From Actinomycetes bacterium (GTDB taxonomy: Bacteria; Actinomycetota; Actinomycetes; Actinomycetales; Cellulomonadaceae), in NCBI GenBank assembly GCA_023438885.1, contig JAEXPS010000077.1:1-33560 (forward strand): a DNA stretch of 33,560 nucleotides, in the 5' to 3' direction. Of the stretch, positions 22,183 to 31,480 are shown piece by piece. The notes under the pieces were generated by a model, which did no database searches, was not told the DNA's origin, and saw nothing but the letters and a program-made list of their open reading frames with translations. Every line of letters starts with the position of its first letter. Position 1 is the stretch's first letter. The position numbers and the translations under genes are program-made.

Positions 22183-22787
22183 CGCGCCACCCCGAATCCC
22201 ACGCGGGCGGCAACACCGGGCACGAGCGGGGACAGGTCGTCGACGAGCCGGTCGACGAACCCGTACTCGACGGCTTCCAGCGCCGTGAACCAACGGTCGC
22301 GGCGCGAGTCCTCCACGATCCGCTCGAGAGGCTGCCCGGTGTCGGCCGCGATGAGTCCCAGCACCGTGTCGCGCGTGTGCCGCAGGTCGTCGGCCTGGAT
22401 CTCGATGTCGACCGCGGTGCCGCCGATCCCCGCCGAGCCCTGGTGCAGCAGCACGCGCGCGTGAGGCAGCGCGAGCCGCTTGCCGCGGGTGCCCGACGAG
22501 AGCAGGAACTGCCCGGCGCTCGCCGCCCACCCGACGGCCACGGTGACGACGTCGCACGGGATCAGGTCCATGACGTCGCGGATCGCGAGCATCGCCGGGA
22601 CGGAGCCGCCCGGCGAGCTGATCAAGAGCGTGATGTCGCTGACGGGGTCGTCGGCCGCGAGCAGCAGCAGAGCGGAGGTGAGTCGGTTGCCCAGCGCCTC
22701 GTCGAGCCCGGAGCCCATGACGAGGATGCGCTGGTGCAGCAGACGTGTGGTCAGCTCGTCGTCCAGTCGCGGCGTGGTCTCGGTCAT
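22179..22787 (-). CDS. clpP: ClpP-family protease subunit with intact triad
   Basis: 202 residues from ATG 22787 (MTETTPRLDDELTTRLLHQRILVMG). The triad is S90 (VGWAASAGQ), H115 (ARVLLHQG) and D160 (IVEDSRRDRWF); the oxyanion strand is ISSPGGSVPAML. It would form heptameric rings, probably mixed with the downstream subunit, and degrade unfolded or tagged proteins delivered by a Clp ATPase encoded elsewhere. The stop overlaps the next start by ATGA. The region 22788-22878 upstream holds the promoter; a GGTGGA ribosome site is weak. The adjacent ClgR/PopR-like gene is the likely regulator. Confidence 0.88.
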   Translation of the reverse strand: MTETTPRLDDELTTRLLHQRILVMGSGLDEALGNRLTSALLLLAADDPVSDITLLISSPGGSVPAMLAIRDVMDLIPCDVVTVAVGWAASAGQFLLSSGTRGKRLALPHARVLLHQGSAGIGGTAVDIEIQADDLRHTRDTVLGLIAADTGQPLERIVEDSRRDRWFTALEAVEYGFVDRLVDDLSPLVPGVAARVGFGVAR

Positions 22788-22878
22788 GGGTCCACCGTGA
22801 CATCGCCGCATCGCCCGACGAGACGCGTGCTGCCGTGGGCGGATCTGCCCAGAGCGGCGCGGTGCCCACCAGGCGGGT

Positions 22879-24150
22879 TCAGCCGGGCTCGACTCCGGCG
22901 GGCGACGAGAGCGGCTCGTCGCGCTCGTCGGCGTGCTGGATGTGCCGGAGCTGGTGCCAGATCAGCCCGACGAACACCGCGGAGCCCACGAACGCGAACC
23001 AGAACGGCGCCGTGGTCCCGAAGTGCTGCGCCAGTGCGCCGCCGAGTGCCGCGCCCACGACGAGCCCGCCGAACACTCCGACGAGGTTGACGCTGCCCAC
23101 CCGCCCCTGGAGCTCGGTGGGCACGGCGCGCTGCCGCACGGTGATCGACGTGGTGCCCCACACGAACGCGTGTGCTCCGAAGACGAAGAAGATCCCCATC
23201 GCGACCCAGGGCGTGGTGGTCAGCGCCAGGCACAGGTGGGTGAGGGTCTCGATGACCAGGCCGATGCGCATGAGGTTCGCGAGGGTGACGTGCCTGGTCA
23301 GCCAGCCGTACCCCAGCACGCCCGCGAGCCCGCCCAGCGCCACCACCGTGGTGATCAGGCCGTACCCCACCGCCCCGAGGCCCAGGTGCTCGCGCGCGTA
23401 GAGCACCAGCACCGACCACGCGGCCCCGTACGTCACGTTGAAGATGAGGATCGTCAGCACCAGCGTGCGGACCGCGGCGTGGTGCAGCACCCAGCGCACG
23501 CCCTCGGCGACGTCCTCCCAGGTGCGCCGGCGCTCGTCGGCCGCACGGCCGTGAGCCGGGAGACGCACGCGCGAGATCAGCACCGTGCCCGCGGCGATGA
23601 GCACCGCGTCGACGGCGACCGGCGAGAACTGCGCGAAGGCGAACAGCGCCGCGCCGATCGGCGGCCCCGCCAGCTGGTTCATGCCGATGTACCCGGCCTG
23701 TGCGCGGGCATTGGCGACCACGAGGTCGCGACGCTCGACGAGCATCGGCACCAGGGTGCTGGTCGTGTTGTCCGCGAACGTCTCGGCGGTGGCGATGAGG
23801 AAGAGGGCCACGAGCACCAGGGCGATGGGCGCGGCGTCGAGGGCGATGGCCGTGGCCAGACCTGCCAGGACGACGACCCGCACCACGTCCACGGTGATGA
23901 CGAGCCGGCGCCGGTCGAGCCGGTCGGTGAGCGCTCCGGCCCACAGGCCGAACAGCAGGGGCGGCAGCCACTCGACCAGCGCGGCGAGCGCGACGAGGAA
24001 CGCGTCCTGCGTGCGGGCGGCGACGAGCAGCGGCCCGGCGGCCAGCAGCAGGCCGTCGCCGAGGTTCATGGTCCAGACGGCGCCGAGCAGCCATCGGAAC
24101 GAGGTGCCGAGCCGGCGGGGGAGGATCGTCTCCACCACCCGCGCCGGCAC
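22879..24150 (-). CDS. Major facilitator superfamily exporter (MFS_3 / EntS-like)
   Basis: 423 residues from GTG 24150. About 12 hydrophobic helices are seen in two halves, with the loop motif LWAGALTDRLDRRRLVI after helix 2 (G-x-x-x-D-R-x-x-R-R), typical of MFS drug or siderophore exporters. The conserved DNTTSTLVPMLVERRDLVVANARAQAGYIGMNQLAGPPIGAALF block is characteristic of the MFS_3/EntS-like group found widely in actinobacteria. Substrate unknown; no siderophore or antibiotic genes adjoin it. It lies 91 bases upstream of the clpP pair on the same strand and 57 bases after the YhhN remnant. GTG is preceded by no strong ribosome site. Confidence 0.82.
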   Translation of the reverse strand: MPARVVETILPRRLGTSFRWLLGAVWTMNLGDGLLLAAGPLLVAARTQDAFLVALAALVEWLPPLLFGLWAGALTDRLDRRRLVITVDVVRVVVLAGLATAIALDAAPIALVLVALFLIATAETFADNTTSTLVPMLVERRDLVVANARAQAGYIGMNQLAGPPIGAALFAFAQFSPVAVDAVLIAAGTVLISRVRLPAHGRAADERRRTWEDVAEGVRWVLHHAAVRTLVLTILIFNVTYGAAWSVLVLYAREHLGLGAVGYGLITTVVALGGLAGVLGYGWLTRHVTLANLMRIGLVIETLTHLCLALTTTPWVAMGIFFVFGAHAFVWGTTSITVRQRAVPTELQGRVGSVNLVGVFGGLVVGAALGGALAQHFGTTAPFWFAFVGSAVFVGLIWHQLRHIQHADERDEPLSSPAGVEPG

Positions 24151-24207
24151 CGCGCCACCCTAGCCCCGCCGGCGGCGCCGCCCGCCCGGCAGCCTTTCGA
24201 CGGCGGC

Positions 24208-24468
24208 TCAGGACGCGACGACGGCGGGCTCTGGCTCCTCGGCCCGCTGCCGCGGATGGCGCAGTACCCCGAGCGCCATCAGCCCCTGGCCGGCGCAGTA
24301 GAGCGCCATGATCGTCAGGTCCTGCCACGGGTCGGGGAACAGGTCGGTGAAGTCCGAGTAGAAGATCCGGAAGGCCAGCAGCGAGTCCGAGGCGAGGAAC
24401 AGCAGCCCGCCTACCCTCGTGGTGCCGTTGACGCCGGTGGCGGCCGTCGCGGTGACCGCGTGAGCCAT
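24208..24468 (-). pseudogene. C-terminal remnant of a YhhN/TMEM86-family (lysoplasmalogenase-like) membrane protein
   Basis: 86 residues. The part VGGLLFLASDSLLAFRIFYSDF followed by DLTIMALYCAGQGLMALGVLR is the conserved last third of the YhhN family (the G-x-LLF-x-x-SD-x-LLA motif and final helix). Family members are about 200-230 residues with 7-8 helices; here the sequence upstream of ATG 24468 in the same frame (translated as DPYAIPLGLSAQPDQR) is not YhhN-like, so the first two thirds are missing. A short expressed protein cannot be excluded. Relatives in bacteria act on lysoplasmalogens. Confidence 0.6.
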
Positions 24469-24509
24469 ACGCTGGTCTGGCTGAGCGGACAGTCCAAGGG
24501 GTATGGCGT

Positions 24510-24683
24510 ATGGGTCAAATGCCGCTGTGGCGCAAGGTGGCCATCTGGGTTGGGGCGGTGACCTTCGCCGCTCTGCTGCTGGTGGCCGTCATCCTGCCGC
24601 GCTCTGGAAGTTCCGCCCTCGACTGCTACCTGAACGATGAGCCTGTCGGCGGCGTGGTGTACCCGATGATCATCTGCGACTGA
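24510..24683 (+). CDS. Small single-pass membrane protein, function unknown
   Basis: 57 residues from ATG 24510. The start is supported by an AAGGGG ribosome site at 24495-24500, 9 bases upstream. One membrane helix (VAIWVGAVTFAALLLVAVILP, about residues 10-30) is followed by a short tail with two cysteines (ALDCYLNDE and the end MIICD). Base composition is visibly less GC-rich than in the neighbours. It sits between the YhhN remnant and the reductase-like gene in a region that looks recently rearranged. No family recognised. Confidence 0.5.
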   Translation: MGQMPLWRKVAIWVGAVTFAALLLVAVILPRSGSSALDCYLNDEPVGGVVYPMIICD

Positions 24684-24758
24684 CCGAGGCGCACCACGCA
24701 CTACGGCCGCGAGGGCCGCGGAGCGCCGTTGCACAGGCAGACCCTAGGGGCACCCGCC

Positions 24759-24764
24759 TACGGT
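24759..24764 (+). promoter_or_regulatory. Probable -10 element (TACGGT), leaderless
   Basis: TACGGT matches TANNNT and ends 6 bases before ATG 24771, the same geometry as at 21229-21241. It decides the start: the upstream in-frame ATG at 24729 would lie before the promoter. Confidence 0.5.
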
Positions 24765-24770
24765 GGCCCG

Positions 24771-25334
24771 ATGGGGCGCCTGATCTACTCGATGTTCACC
24801 TCCCTCGACGGCTACGCGGCCGACGAGTCCGGCAGCAGCGACTGGGGCGGCGCGCTGGACCCGACACTGCACGACTTCATCGCCGACCAGTCGCGATCGG
24901 TCGGCACCTACCTGTACGGCCGGCGCATGTACGAGGTGATGTCGTTCTGGGAGACCGCGCTCGACGAACCGGGACCGGAGTTCGTCCGCACCTACGCGCG
25001 GGTGTGGCAGGCGGCCGACAAGGTCGTCTACTCCACGACGCTCGAGGCGCCGACGACCGCGCGAACCACTCTCGAGCGGAGCTTCGACCCCGAGGCCGTG
25101 CGGGCGTTCGTCGACTCGCGTGACCACGACGTGACGGTCGACGGCCCCACGCTCGCGGCCCAGGCCTTGCGCGCGGGGATCGTCGACGAGGTGCAGCCCT
25201 ACCTCGCGCCGGTGTCGGTGGGCGGCGGGCTGCGCTTCTGGCCCGAGGGCCTTCAGCTCGACCTGGACCTGCTGGAGCAGCGCCAGTTCGACAACGGCAC
25301 CCTCTGGCTGCGCTACGCGGTGCGCCGGGACTGA
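24771..25334 (+). CDS. Dihydrofolate reductase family protein (RibD C-terminal domain)
   Basis: 187 residues. The opening MGRLIYSMFTSLDGYAADESG and the later YLYGRRMYEVMSFWE, VVYSTTLE and VDGPTLAAQALRAGIVDEVQPYLAPVSVGGGLRFW are the usual signatures of the RibD_C/DHFR-fold group, NADPH-dependent reductases of unknown substrate that are abundant in actinobacteria. No riboflavin genes are nearby and there is no deaminase domain, so a role in riboflavin synthesis is unlikely. ATG 24771 is chosen over 24729 because family members begin here and a -10 element lies just upstream. The last 22 bases overlap the end of the convergent glycosyltransferase gene. Confidence 0.85.
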   Translation: MGRLIYSMFTSLDGYAADESGSSDWGGALDPTLHDFIADQSRSVGTYLYGRRMYEVMSFWETALDEPGPEFVRTYARVWQAADKVVYSTTLEAPTTARTTLERSFDPEAVRAFVDSRDHDVTVDGPTLAAQALRAGIVDEVQPYLAPVSVGGGLRFWPEGLQLDLDLLEQRQFDNGTLWLRYAVRRD

Positions 25335-27409
25335 CTGATCGGGCTCTCAGCCGCGGGGCTGACCACGAGTCGCCCGGCTGCGCGTCGCCGCTGCAACCTG
25401 TGGATCGAGCGGCGGATCGGCGGGAGCATCTGGAACACGGCGAGGACGGCGTACACGAGGGTGTTGACCGCCACGAAGAGGCTCCCGGCCTCGAACCACG
25501 GGGACCCCAGCACGGAAGGCGGCAACGGGTTCCATCCTGAGATGAGCGCCGTGGCCGCCAGGAGCGGTGCCACCGCGCTCAGGTGCTGCCGGGGGACGTA
25601 GTTCCACCCGGCCTCGCGGCCGAGGGCCAGGCGCACCAGTGACGTCACGAAGCACAGCTGCAGGTACCAGGCATAGGCCAGCTCGAGCACGAGCGGCGCG
25701 GCAAGCGCCCGGCCGCTCCACCCGGCCCGCCACGCCGTCACCAGGCGTTCGGCGAGGAAGATCGCGCCGATCACCAGCCAGAACCACGACCAATGCAGCT
25801 GCTCGGTGGCGAGCAGCGCGACGGCGAGGAGGAGCAGGTAGGCGTTGAACGCCAGGACGCCGTAGCCGAGCGCGAACTGCTGCCACCAGTAGACGGCGGT
25901 GGCGCGGGTGAAGCCGTAGGCGGCGACGTTCTCCACGGCTCCCCGCTGCCATCGCGACCGCTGCCGCCAGAGGTCGCGCGGCGTGGGCATCACCTCGGTG
26001 GTGACCTTGCACGCCGACGGCGAGACCGTCCGCGCTCCGAGGGACTTCAGGGCGAGCGTCACCTCGTTGTCCTCGGTCCGGGCCTGCGTGTCGTAGACCT
26101 CGCCCGTGGTGCCGGGCACGAGCGTGCCCCGTGCCTCGGCGACCGCACGCATCGCATACCCGCGAAAGACCGACGCCGTGCCCGTCAGCACGAACACGCG
26201 GCCCTCCCGGCGGTTGATGATGCGCTGGTACCGGGCGAACTCGTTGCGCTGCATCTGCCCGAGCAGTCCGGCACCGCTCTCACCTGAGAACAGGCCGCCG
26301 ACGGCCATGAGGTCCGGGTCGTCCTGCAGGCGCGTCAGCGCCTCGGCGAGGAAGTCGGGCGTGATGGTGGAGTCGGCGTCCATGACGAGGAACACCTGAT
26401 CGACGCCCACGTCCATGAGCAGCCTCGAGAGCACCTGGTTGAGGGCGCCCGCCTTGTGCCGGGTGTTGCCGACGGTCTCGACGACCTCGACGCCGTGGAC
26501 ACGCGCGACGCCCACCGTGCCGTCCGTGCAGTTGTCGGCGACGACGACGACGCGGTCGGGCGGCCGGATCTGCCCGGTCAGCGACGCCAGCGTGCGCCCG
26601 AGCACCGCTTCCTCGTCGTGCGCGGGGATCAGGACGGTGCAGCGCAGCTGAATGCCGCGCGCACCCGCATCCGGTGGGATCGCCGTGACGGGCCAGCCGG
26701 GCGGGTTCTCGATCAGCGCGCGCATCGCGACCGGGCCGAGGATCCGGCGCCCCATCCTGGCGGCCTCGCCCGGCAGCGGGTCGGTGACGTAGCGGCCTCG
26801 GGACAGCACTCGCATCGCCGCCGATGCGTGCAGTGCGGCCATCCCGACCAGCACGGCAGCCGCAGCCAGGCCGACGCCGAGCACCGTCACGAGCCGAGGG
26901 CCGGGGATGAGCGCCGGCACCGGCAGTACCGCGCGCTCGATCCACTCGATCACGTTCTGCGGCCGCTCGGGGACGGTCCGTGACGGTGCGGTCGCCACCG
27001 CCCACACCGCCAGGCCGAGCAGCGTCGCCGAGAGCAGCGCGAGGCCCAACGTCACCCAGCCCAGCCGGGCCGCCCGGCGTCGCCACGTCAGCTCGCCCGG
27101 CGAGGGTTTCGCCGGCACGTCCGGCGCGTCCGGCGCGGTCCCGCGGTCGCGCCGCAGCCAGCTGAGCACCGAGACCACAAGGCCGACGACGACGAGCGCG
27201 AGCCCGGCCCACAGCACGAGGTTGCCCAACCCGGCGAACCCGAGGACCGACAGCACGACACCGAGCAGCACCAGCAGCACCCACAGCGGCACGTCACGCC
27301 CCCTGACTCGCCGAGACCAGGCCTCAACTCTGGCGCGCCGGCGGCCACCGCGCGCCCGGAAGGAGCGCCAGCCCGTACGCGCCGTCGCACGTCGGATGCG
27401 GGAACACAT
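25313..27409 (-). CDS. Membrane glycosyltransferase family 2 (cellulose/hyaluronan synthase-like)
   Basis: 698 residues from ATG 27409, with GCGAGGG upstream. N-terminal membrane helices (about 40-60, 62-85, 115-140, 175-200) precede a cytoplasmic GT-A domain with CTVLIPAHDEEAVLGRTLASL, VVVADNCTDGT, the metal-binding DADS in LVMDADSTITPDFL, the acceptor-base ED in ARTEDNEVTLALKSLGA, and QRSRWQRG (Q-x-x-R-W). Several helices follow. This is the layout of processive synthases that polymerise and export a sugar chain from a nucleotide sugar. There are no accessory genes (BcsB, PilZ, deacetylase), so the polymer is unknown. The gene diverges from dnaK, and one of the two HAIR sites lies only 15 bases upstream of its start. 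Confidence 0.82.
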   Translation of the reverse strand: MCSRIRRATARTGWRSFRARGGRRRARVEAWSRRVRGRDVPLWVLLVLLGVVLSVLGFAGLGNLVLWAGLALVVVGLVVSVLSWLRRDRGTAPDAPDVPAKPSPGELTWRRRAARLGWVTLGLALLSATLLGLAVWAVATAPSRTVPERPQNVIEWIERAVLPVPALIPGPRLVTVLGVGLAAAAVLVGMAALHASAAMRVLSRGRYVTDPLPGEAARMGRRILGPVAMRALIENPPGWPVTAIPPDAGARGIQLRCTVLIPAHDEEAVLGRTLASLTGQIRPPDRVVVVADNCTDGTVGVARVHGVEVVETVGNTRHKAGALNQVLSRLLMDVGVDQVFLVMDADSTITPDFLAEALTRLQDDPDLMAVGGLFSGESGAGLLGQMQRNEFARYQRIINRREGRVFVLTGTASVFRGYAMRAVAEARGTLVPGTTGEVYDTQARTEDNEVTLALKSLGARTVSPSACKVTTEVMPTPRDLWRQRSRWQRGAVENVAAYGFTRATAVYWWQQFALGYGVLAFNAYLLLLAVALLATEQLHWSWFWLVIGAIFLAERLVTAWRAGWSGRALAAPLVLELAYAWYLQLCFVTSLVRLALGREAGWNYVPRQHLSAVAPLLAATALISGWNPLPPSVLGSPWFEAGSLFVAVNTLVYAVLAVFQMLPPIRRSIHRLQRRRAAGRLVVSPAAESPISQSRRTA

Positions 27410-27423
27410 CGGCCCTCGCTGAG

Positions 27424-27444
27424 GTTGAGCCAAAGAGACTCAAG
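27424..27444. promoter_or_regulatory. HAIR operator 1 (HspR-binding)
   Basis: GTTGAGC-N7-ACTCAAG matches the HspR inverted repeat CTTGAGT-N7-ACTCAAG at 12 of 14 positions. It lies near the start of the divergent glycosyltransferase gene and 86 bases upstream of dnaK. Confidence 0.75.
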
Positions 27445-27485
27445 TTATCCGCTCGGACTTGCGCGACGACGAGGGCCCGCGCAGA

Positions 27486-27506
27486 CTTGAGTCAGTTGGA
27501 CTCAAC
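27486..27506. promoter_or_regulatory. HAIR operator 2 (HspR-binding)
   Basis: CTTGAGT-N7-ACTCAAC matches 13 of 14 positions of the HAIR consensus. It ends 23 bases before the dnaK start and 7 bases before the ribosome site region, so bound HspR would block dnaK transcription; heat stress releases it. Confidence 0.88.
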
Positions 27507-27529
27507 GATCATCACGGAGGCATACACAC

Positions 27530-29376
<1,847 letters not shown>

Positions 29377-29380
<4 letters not shown>

Positions 29381-29979
29381 CCTCGGAGTTCGACGAGGCC
29401 GCCCCGCACATCGTCGACAAGCGGCGCATCGACCCGGACACGTTCGCGGTGCGGGAGGGGGCGCCGGCTGCGGCCGGCGCCGCCCCCGCGGCGGGGCAGG
29501 ACGTGCCGTCGTCGGAGGCCCTGGCTGCTGCCGAGGCCCTCGCGGCGGAGCGCCTGGACCAGCTCCAGCGCGCCCAGGCCGACTACTACAACCTCGACCA
29601 GCGCTACAACGCCTACGTCAAGCGCACCCGCGGCGAGCTGGCGGCGGCCACCGACCGCGGCGCGGCCGCGCTCGGCGAGGCCCTGATCCCGGTGCTCGAC
29701 GAGATCGAGCTCGCACGGCAGCACGGCGAGCTCGTCGGGCCCTTCCAGGCCGTGGCGGAGAAGCTCGAGGGGACGCTGGCGCGGTTCGGCATCGAGCGTT
29801 ACGGGGAAGTGGGCGAGGTCTTCGACCCCGCGGTCCACGAGGCGCTGATGCACGGCCACTCCGCCGAGGTGGACGAGCCGACGGTCAGCCAGGTGCTCCA
29901 GCCCGGCTACCGCACCGCGGAGCGCATCCTGAGGGCCGCCCGGGTGGCGGTGGTGGACCCGGAGGCTCCGCAGGGCTGA
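29377..29979 (+). CDS. grpE: Nucleotide exchange factor GrpE
   Basis: 200 residues from GTG 29377, overlapping the dnaK stop by 4 bases (GTGA). It releases ADP from DnaK as a dimer. An Ala/Pro-rich variable N-terminus (to about 50) precedes the long helix (LAAAEALAAERLDQLQRAQADYYNLDQRYNAYVKR), then the four-helix part and the beta domain with FGIERYGEVGEVFDPAVHEALM and VSQVLQPGYRTAERILRAARVAVV, which is the PROSITE-like GrpE signature. The N-terminal tail lacks long acidic runs. A 67-base spacer with tandem repeats separates it from dnaJ. Confidence 0.96.
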
Positions 29980-29990
29980 GGATTCGCACA

Positions 29991-30038
29991 CCAGCAGGAC
30001 AGCCAGCAGGACAGCCAGCAGGACAGCCAGCAGGAGAG
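29991..30038. repeat. Four 12-base tandem repeats ahead of dnaJ
   Basis: CCAGCAGGACAG occurs exactly three times (29991-30002, 30003-30014, 30015-30026) followed by a one-base variant (CCAGCAGGAGAG, 30027-30038) that leads directly into the dnaJ ribosome site. Each unit carries CAGGA, itself like a weak ribosome site. Confidence 0.92.
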
Positions 30039-30042
30039 GAGG
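30034..30042 (+). promoter_or_regulatory. dnaJ ribosome binding site adjoining the repeat array
   Basis: GAGAGGAGG ends 4 bases before GTG 30047. Its first bases belong to the last repeat unit, so the array and the translation signal are physically joined. Confidence 0.75.
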
Positions 30043-30046
30043 CGCC

Positions 30047-31015
30047 GTGACCGGCCAGGACTGGCTGGAGAAGGACTTCTACGCCACGCTCGGCGTCCCC
30101 AAGGACGCCGACGCGGCGACCATCAAGAAGGCCTACCGCAAGCTCGCGCGCCAGCTGCACCCGGACCACAACCCCGGGGACGCCAAGGCCGAGGCCCGGT
30201 TCAAGGACATCGGCGAGGCGTACTCGGTGCTGTCGGATGCCGAGCAGCGCCAGCAGTACGACCAGCTGCGCGCGATGGCGGGCGGCGCCCGGTTCACGGC
30301 CGGCTCGCGGGCCGGTGGCGGCGGCGGGGCGGCCGGCGGGTTCGAGGACCTGTTCGGCGGGATGTTCGGCGGCAACACCCGGGTGCGGTACTCCACGGGC
30401 GGCGCCGGCTTCGAGGACGTGCTGGGCGGGATGTTCGGCGGAGGGTTCGGGCAGCCGCGCGGCCCGCGCCGTGGCAGCGACCTGGCGGCCACCACCTCGC
30501 TGCCGTTCCGCACGGCGGCCGAGGGCGCCACGGTCTCGCTGGACGTCGAGGGCCGTGTCGTCAACGCCCGCATCCCGGCGGGCGTCAAGGACGGCCAGAA
30601 GATCCGGTTGCGCGGCAAGGGCCGCCCGGGCGAGCCGGGCGGCGAGCCCGGCGACCTGGTGATCACGGTCTCCGTCGCGCCGCACCCGGTGTTCACGTCG
30701 GAGGGCGCCAACCTCCGCGTCACCGTGCCGATCGCGTTCGACGAGGCGGCGCTCGGCGCCACCATCGAGGTGCCGACTCTCGACGGCACTCCCGTCAAGG
30801 TCAAGGTGCCGGCCGGCACGCCGTCCGGCCGCACGTTGCGGGTCAAGGGCAAGGGCCTCGTCACGCCGAAGGCCACGGGCGACCTCCTGGTGACCGTGCA
30901 GGTGGTGGTACCGCAGAAGCTGACGCCGGCGGCACGCGAGGCCGTGCAGGCGTTCGGCATCGCCACGTCCGGGGAAGACGTGCGTGCGGCCCTGATGGCG
31001 CAGGCGCAGGCGTGA
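30047..31015 (+). CDS. dnaJ: DnaJ-type co-chaperone without zinc finger
   Basis: 322 residues from GTG 30047. The J domain (about 10-75, KDFYATLGVPKDADAATIKKAYRKLARQLHPDHNPGD) has the HPD loop that stimulates DnaK ATPase. A Gly/Phe region follows (about 85-145) in which FEDLFGGMFGG and FEDVLGGMFGG form a duplication. The C-terminal substrate-binding domains (TVSLDVEGRVVNARIPAGVKDGQKIRLRGKG and the following strands) are complete. The CXXCXGXG zinc-finger repeats of classical DnaJ are absent, giving a class II (CbpA/DnaJ1-like) protein; this is common for the copy in actinobacterial dnaK operons, a second classical DnaJ usually sitting by hrcA. The stop overlaps the hspR start (GTGA). Confidence 0.94.
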   Translation: MTGQDWLEKDFYATLGVPKDADAATIKKAYRKLARQLHPDHNPGDAKAEARFKDIGEAYSVLSDAEQRQQYDQLRAMAGGARFTAGSRAGGGGGAAGGFEDLFGGMFGGNTRVRYSTGGAGFEDVLGGMFGGGFGQPRGPRRGSDLAATTSLPFRTAAEGATVSLDVEGRVVNARIPAGVKDGQKIRLRGKGRPGEPGGEPGDLVITVSVAPHPVFTSEGANLRVTVPIAFDEAALGATIEVPTLDGTPVKVKVPAGTPSGRTLRVKGKGLVTPKATGDLLVTVQVVVPQKLTPAAREAVQAFGIATSGEDVRAALMAQAQA

Positions 31016-31455
31016 GCGCCGTGGACCAGGACGCGCGCGTGTACGTCATCTCCGTCGCCGCGGAGCTGGCCGGCATGCACCCGCAGACGCTGCGGCAGTA
31101 CGACCGGCTGGGCCTCGTCTCGCCGGGCCGCACCCGCGGCCGGGGCAGGCGCTACTCGCTGCGCGACATCGCGAAGCTGCGCGAGGTGCAGCGCCTCTCG
31201 CAGGACGAGGGCGTCAACCTCGCGGGCATCAAGCGGATCCTCGAGCTGGAGGACGAGCTGGCGATGGCCCGCCGGCAGGTGGAGTTCCTGCGCGACATGC
31301 TGGACCCGGGCCGCCGTGTGTTCACCGCCGACGCCTCCGGCAACGTGGTGGCCGACCGTCGCCGCGCGAACTCGGCCGAGGCGGAACGCAAGGACCAGGG
31401 CTGGCGCATGCGCCGCCTGCTGATCACCGGCGGCCCCACCTCCCGCCAGAGCTGA
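31012..31455 (+). CDS. hspR: Heat shock repressor HspR (MerR family)
   Basis: 147 residues from GTG 31012, coupled to dnaJ by GTGA. The MerR-type winged helix is VYVISVAAELAGMHPQTLRQYDRLGLVSPGRTRGRGRRYSLRDIAKLREVQRL (about 9-62), followed by a coiled-coil region (LAGIKRILELEDELAMARRQVEFLRDML) and a basic tail. HspR binds HAIR repeats and, with DnaK as co-repressor in Streptomyces, turns off the dnaK operon. Both HAIR sites found here lie before dnaK, as expected for autoregulation. No clpB follows; the next gene is convergent after 25 bases. Confidence 0.96.
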   Translation: MSAVDQDARVYVISVAAELAGMHPQTLRQYDRLGLVSPGRTRGRGRRYSLRDIAKLREVQRLSQDEGVNLAGIKRILELEDELAMARRQVEFLRDMLDPGRRVFTADASGNVVADRRRANSAEAERKDQGWRMRRLLITGGPTSRQS

Positions 31456-31463
31456 GGGCACCA

Positions 31464-31477
31464 CCCGCCGGCGCGGG
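31464..31477. terminator. Short hairpin between convergent genes
   Basis: CCCGC (31464-31468) pairs with GCGGG (31473-31477), loop CGGC, in the 25-base gap between hspR and the ABC gene. It is small and has no T run, so its effect as a terminator is uncertain. Confidence 0.35.
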
Positions 31478-31480
31478 CCG

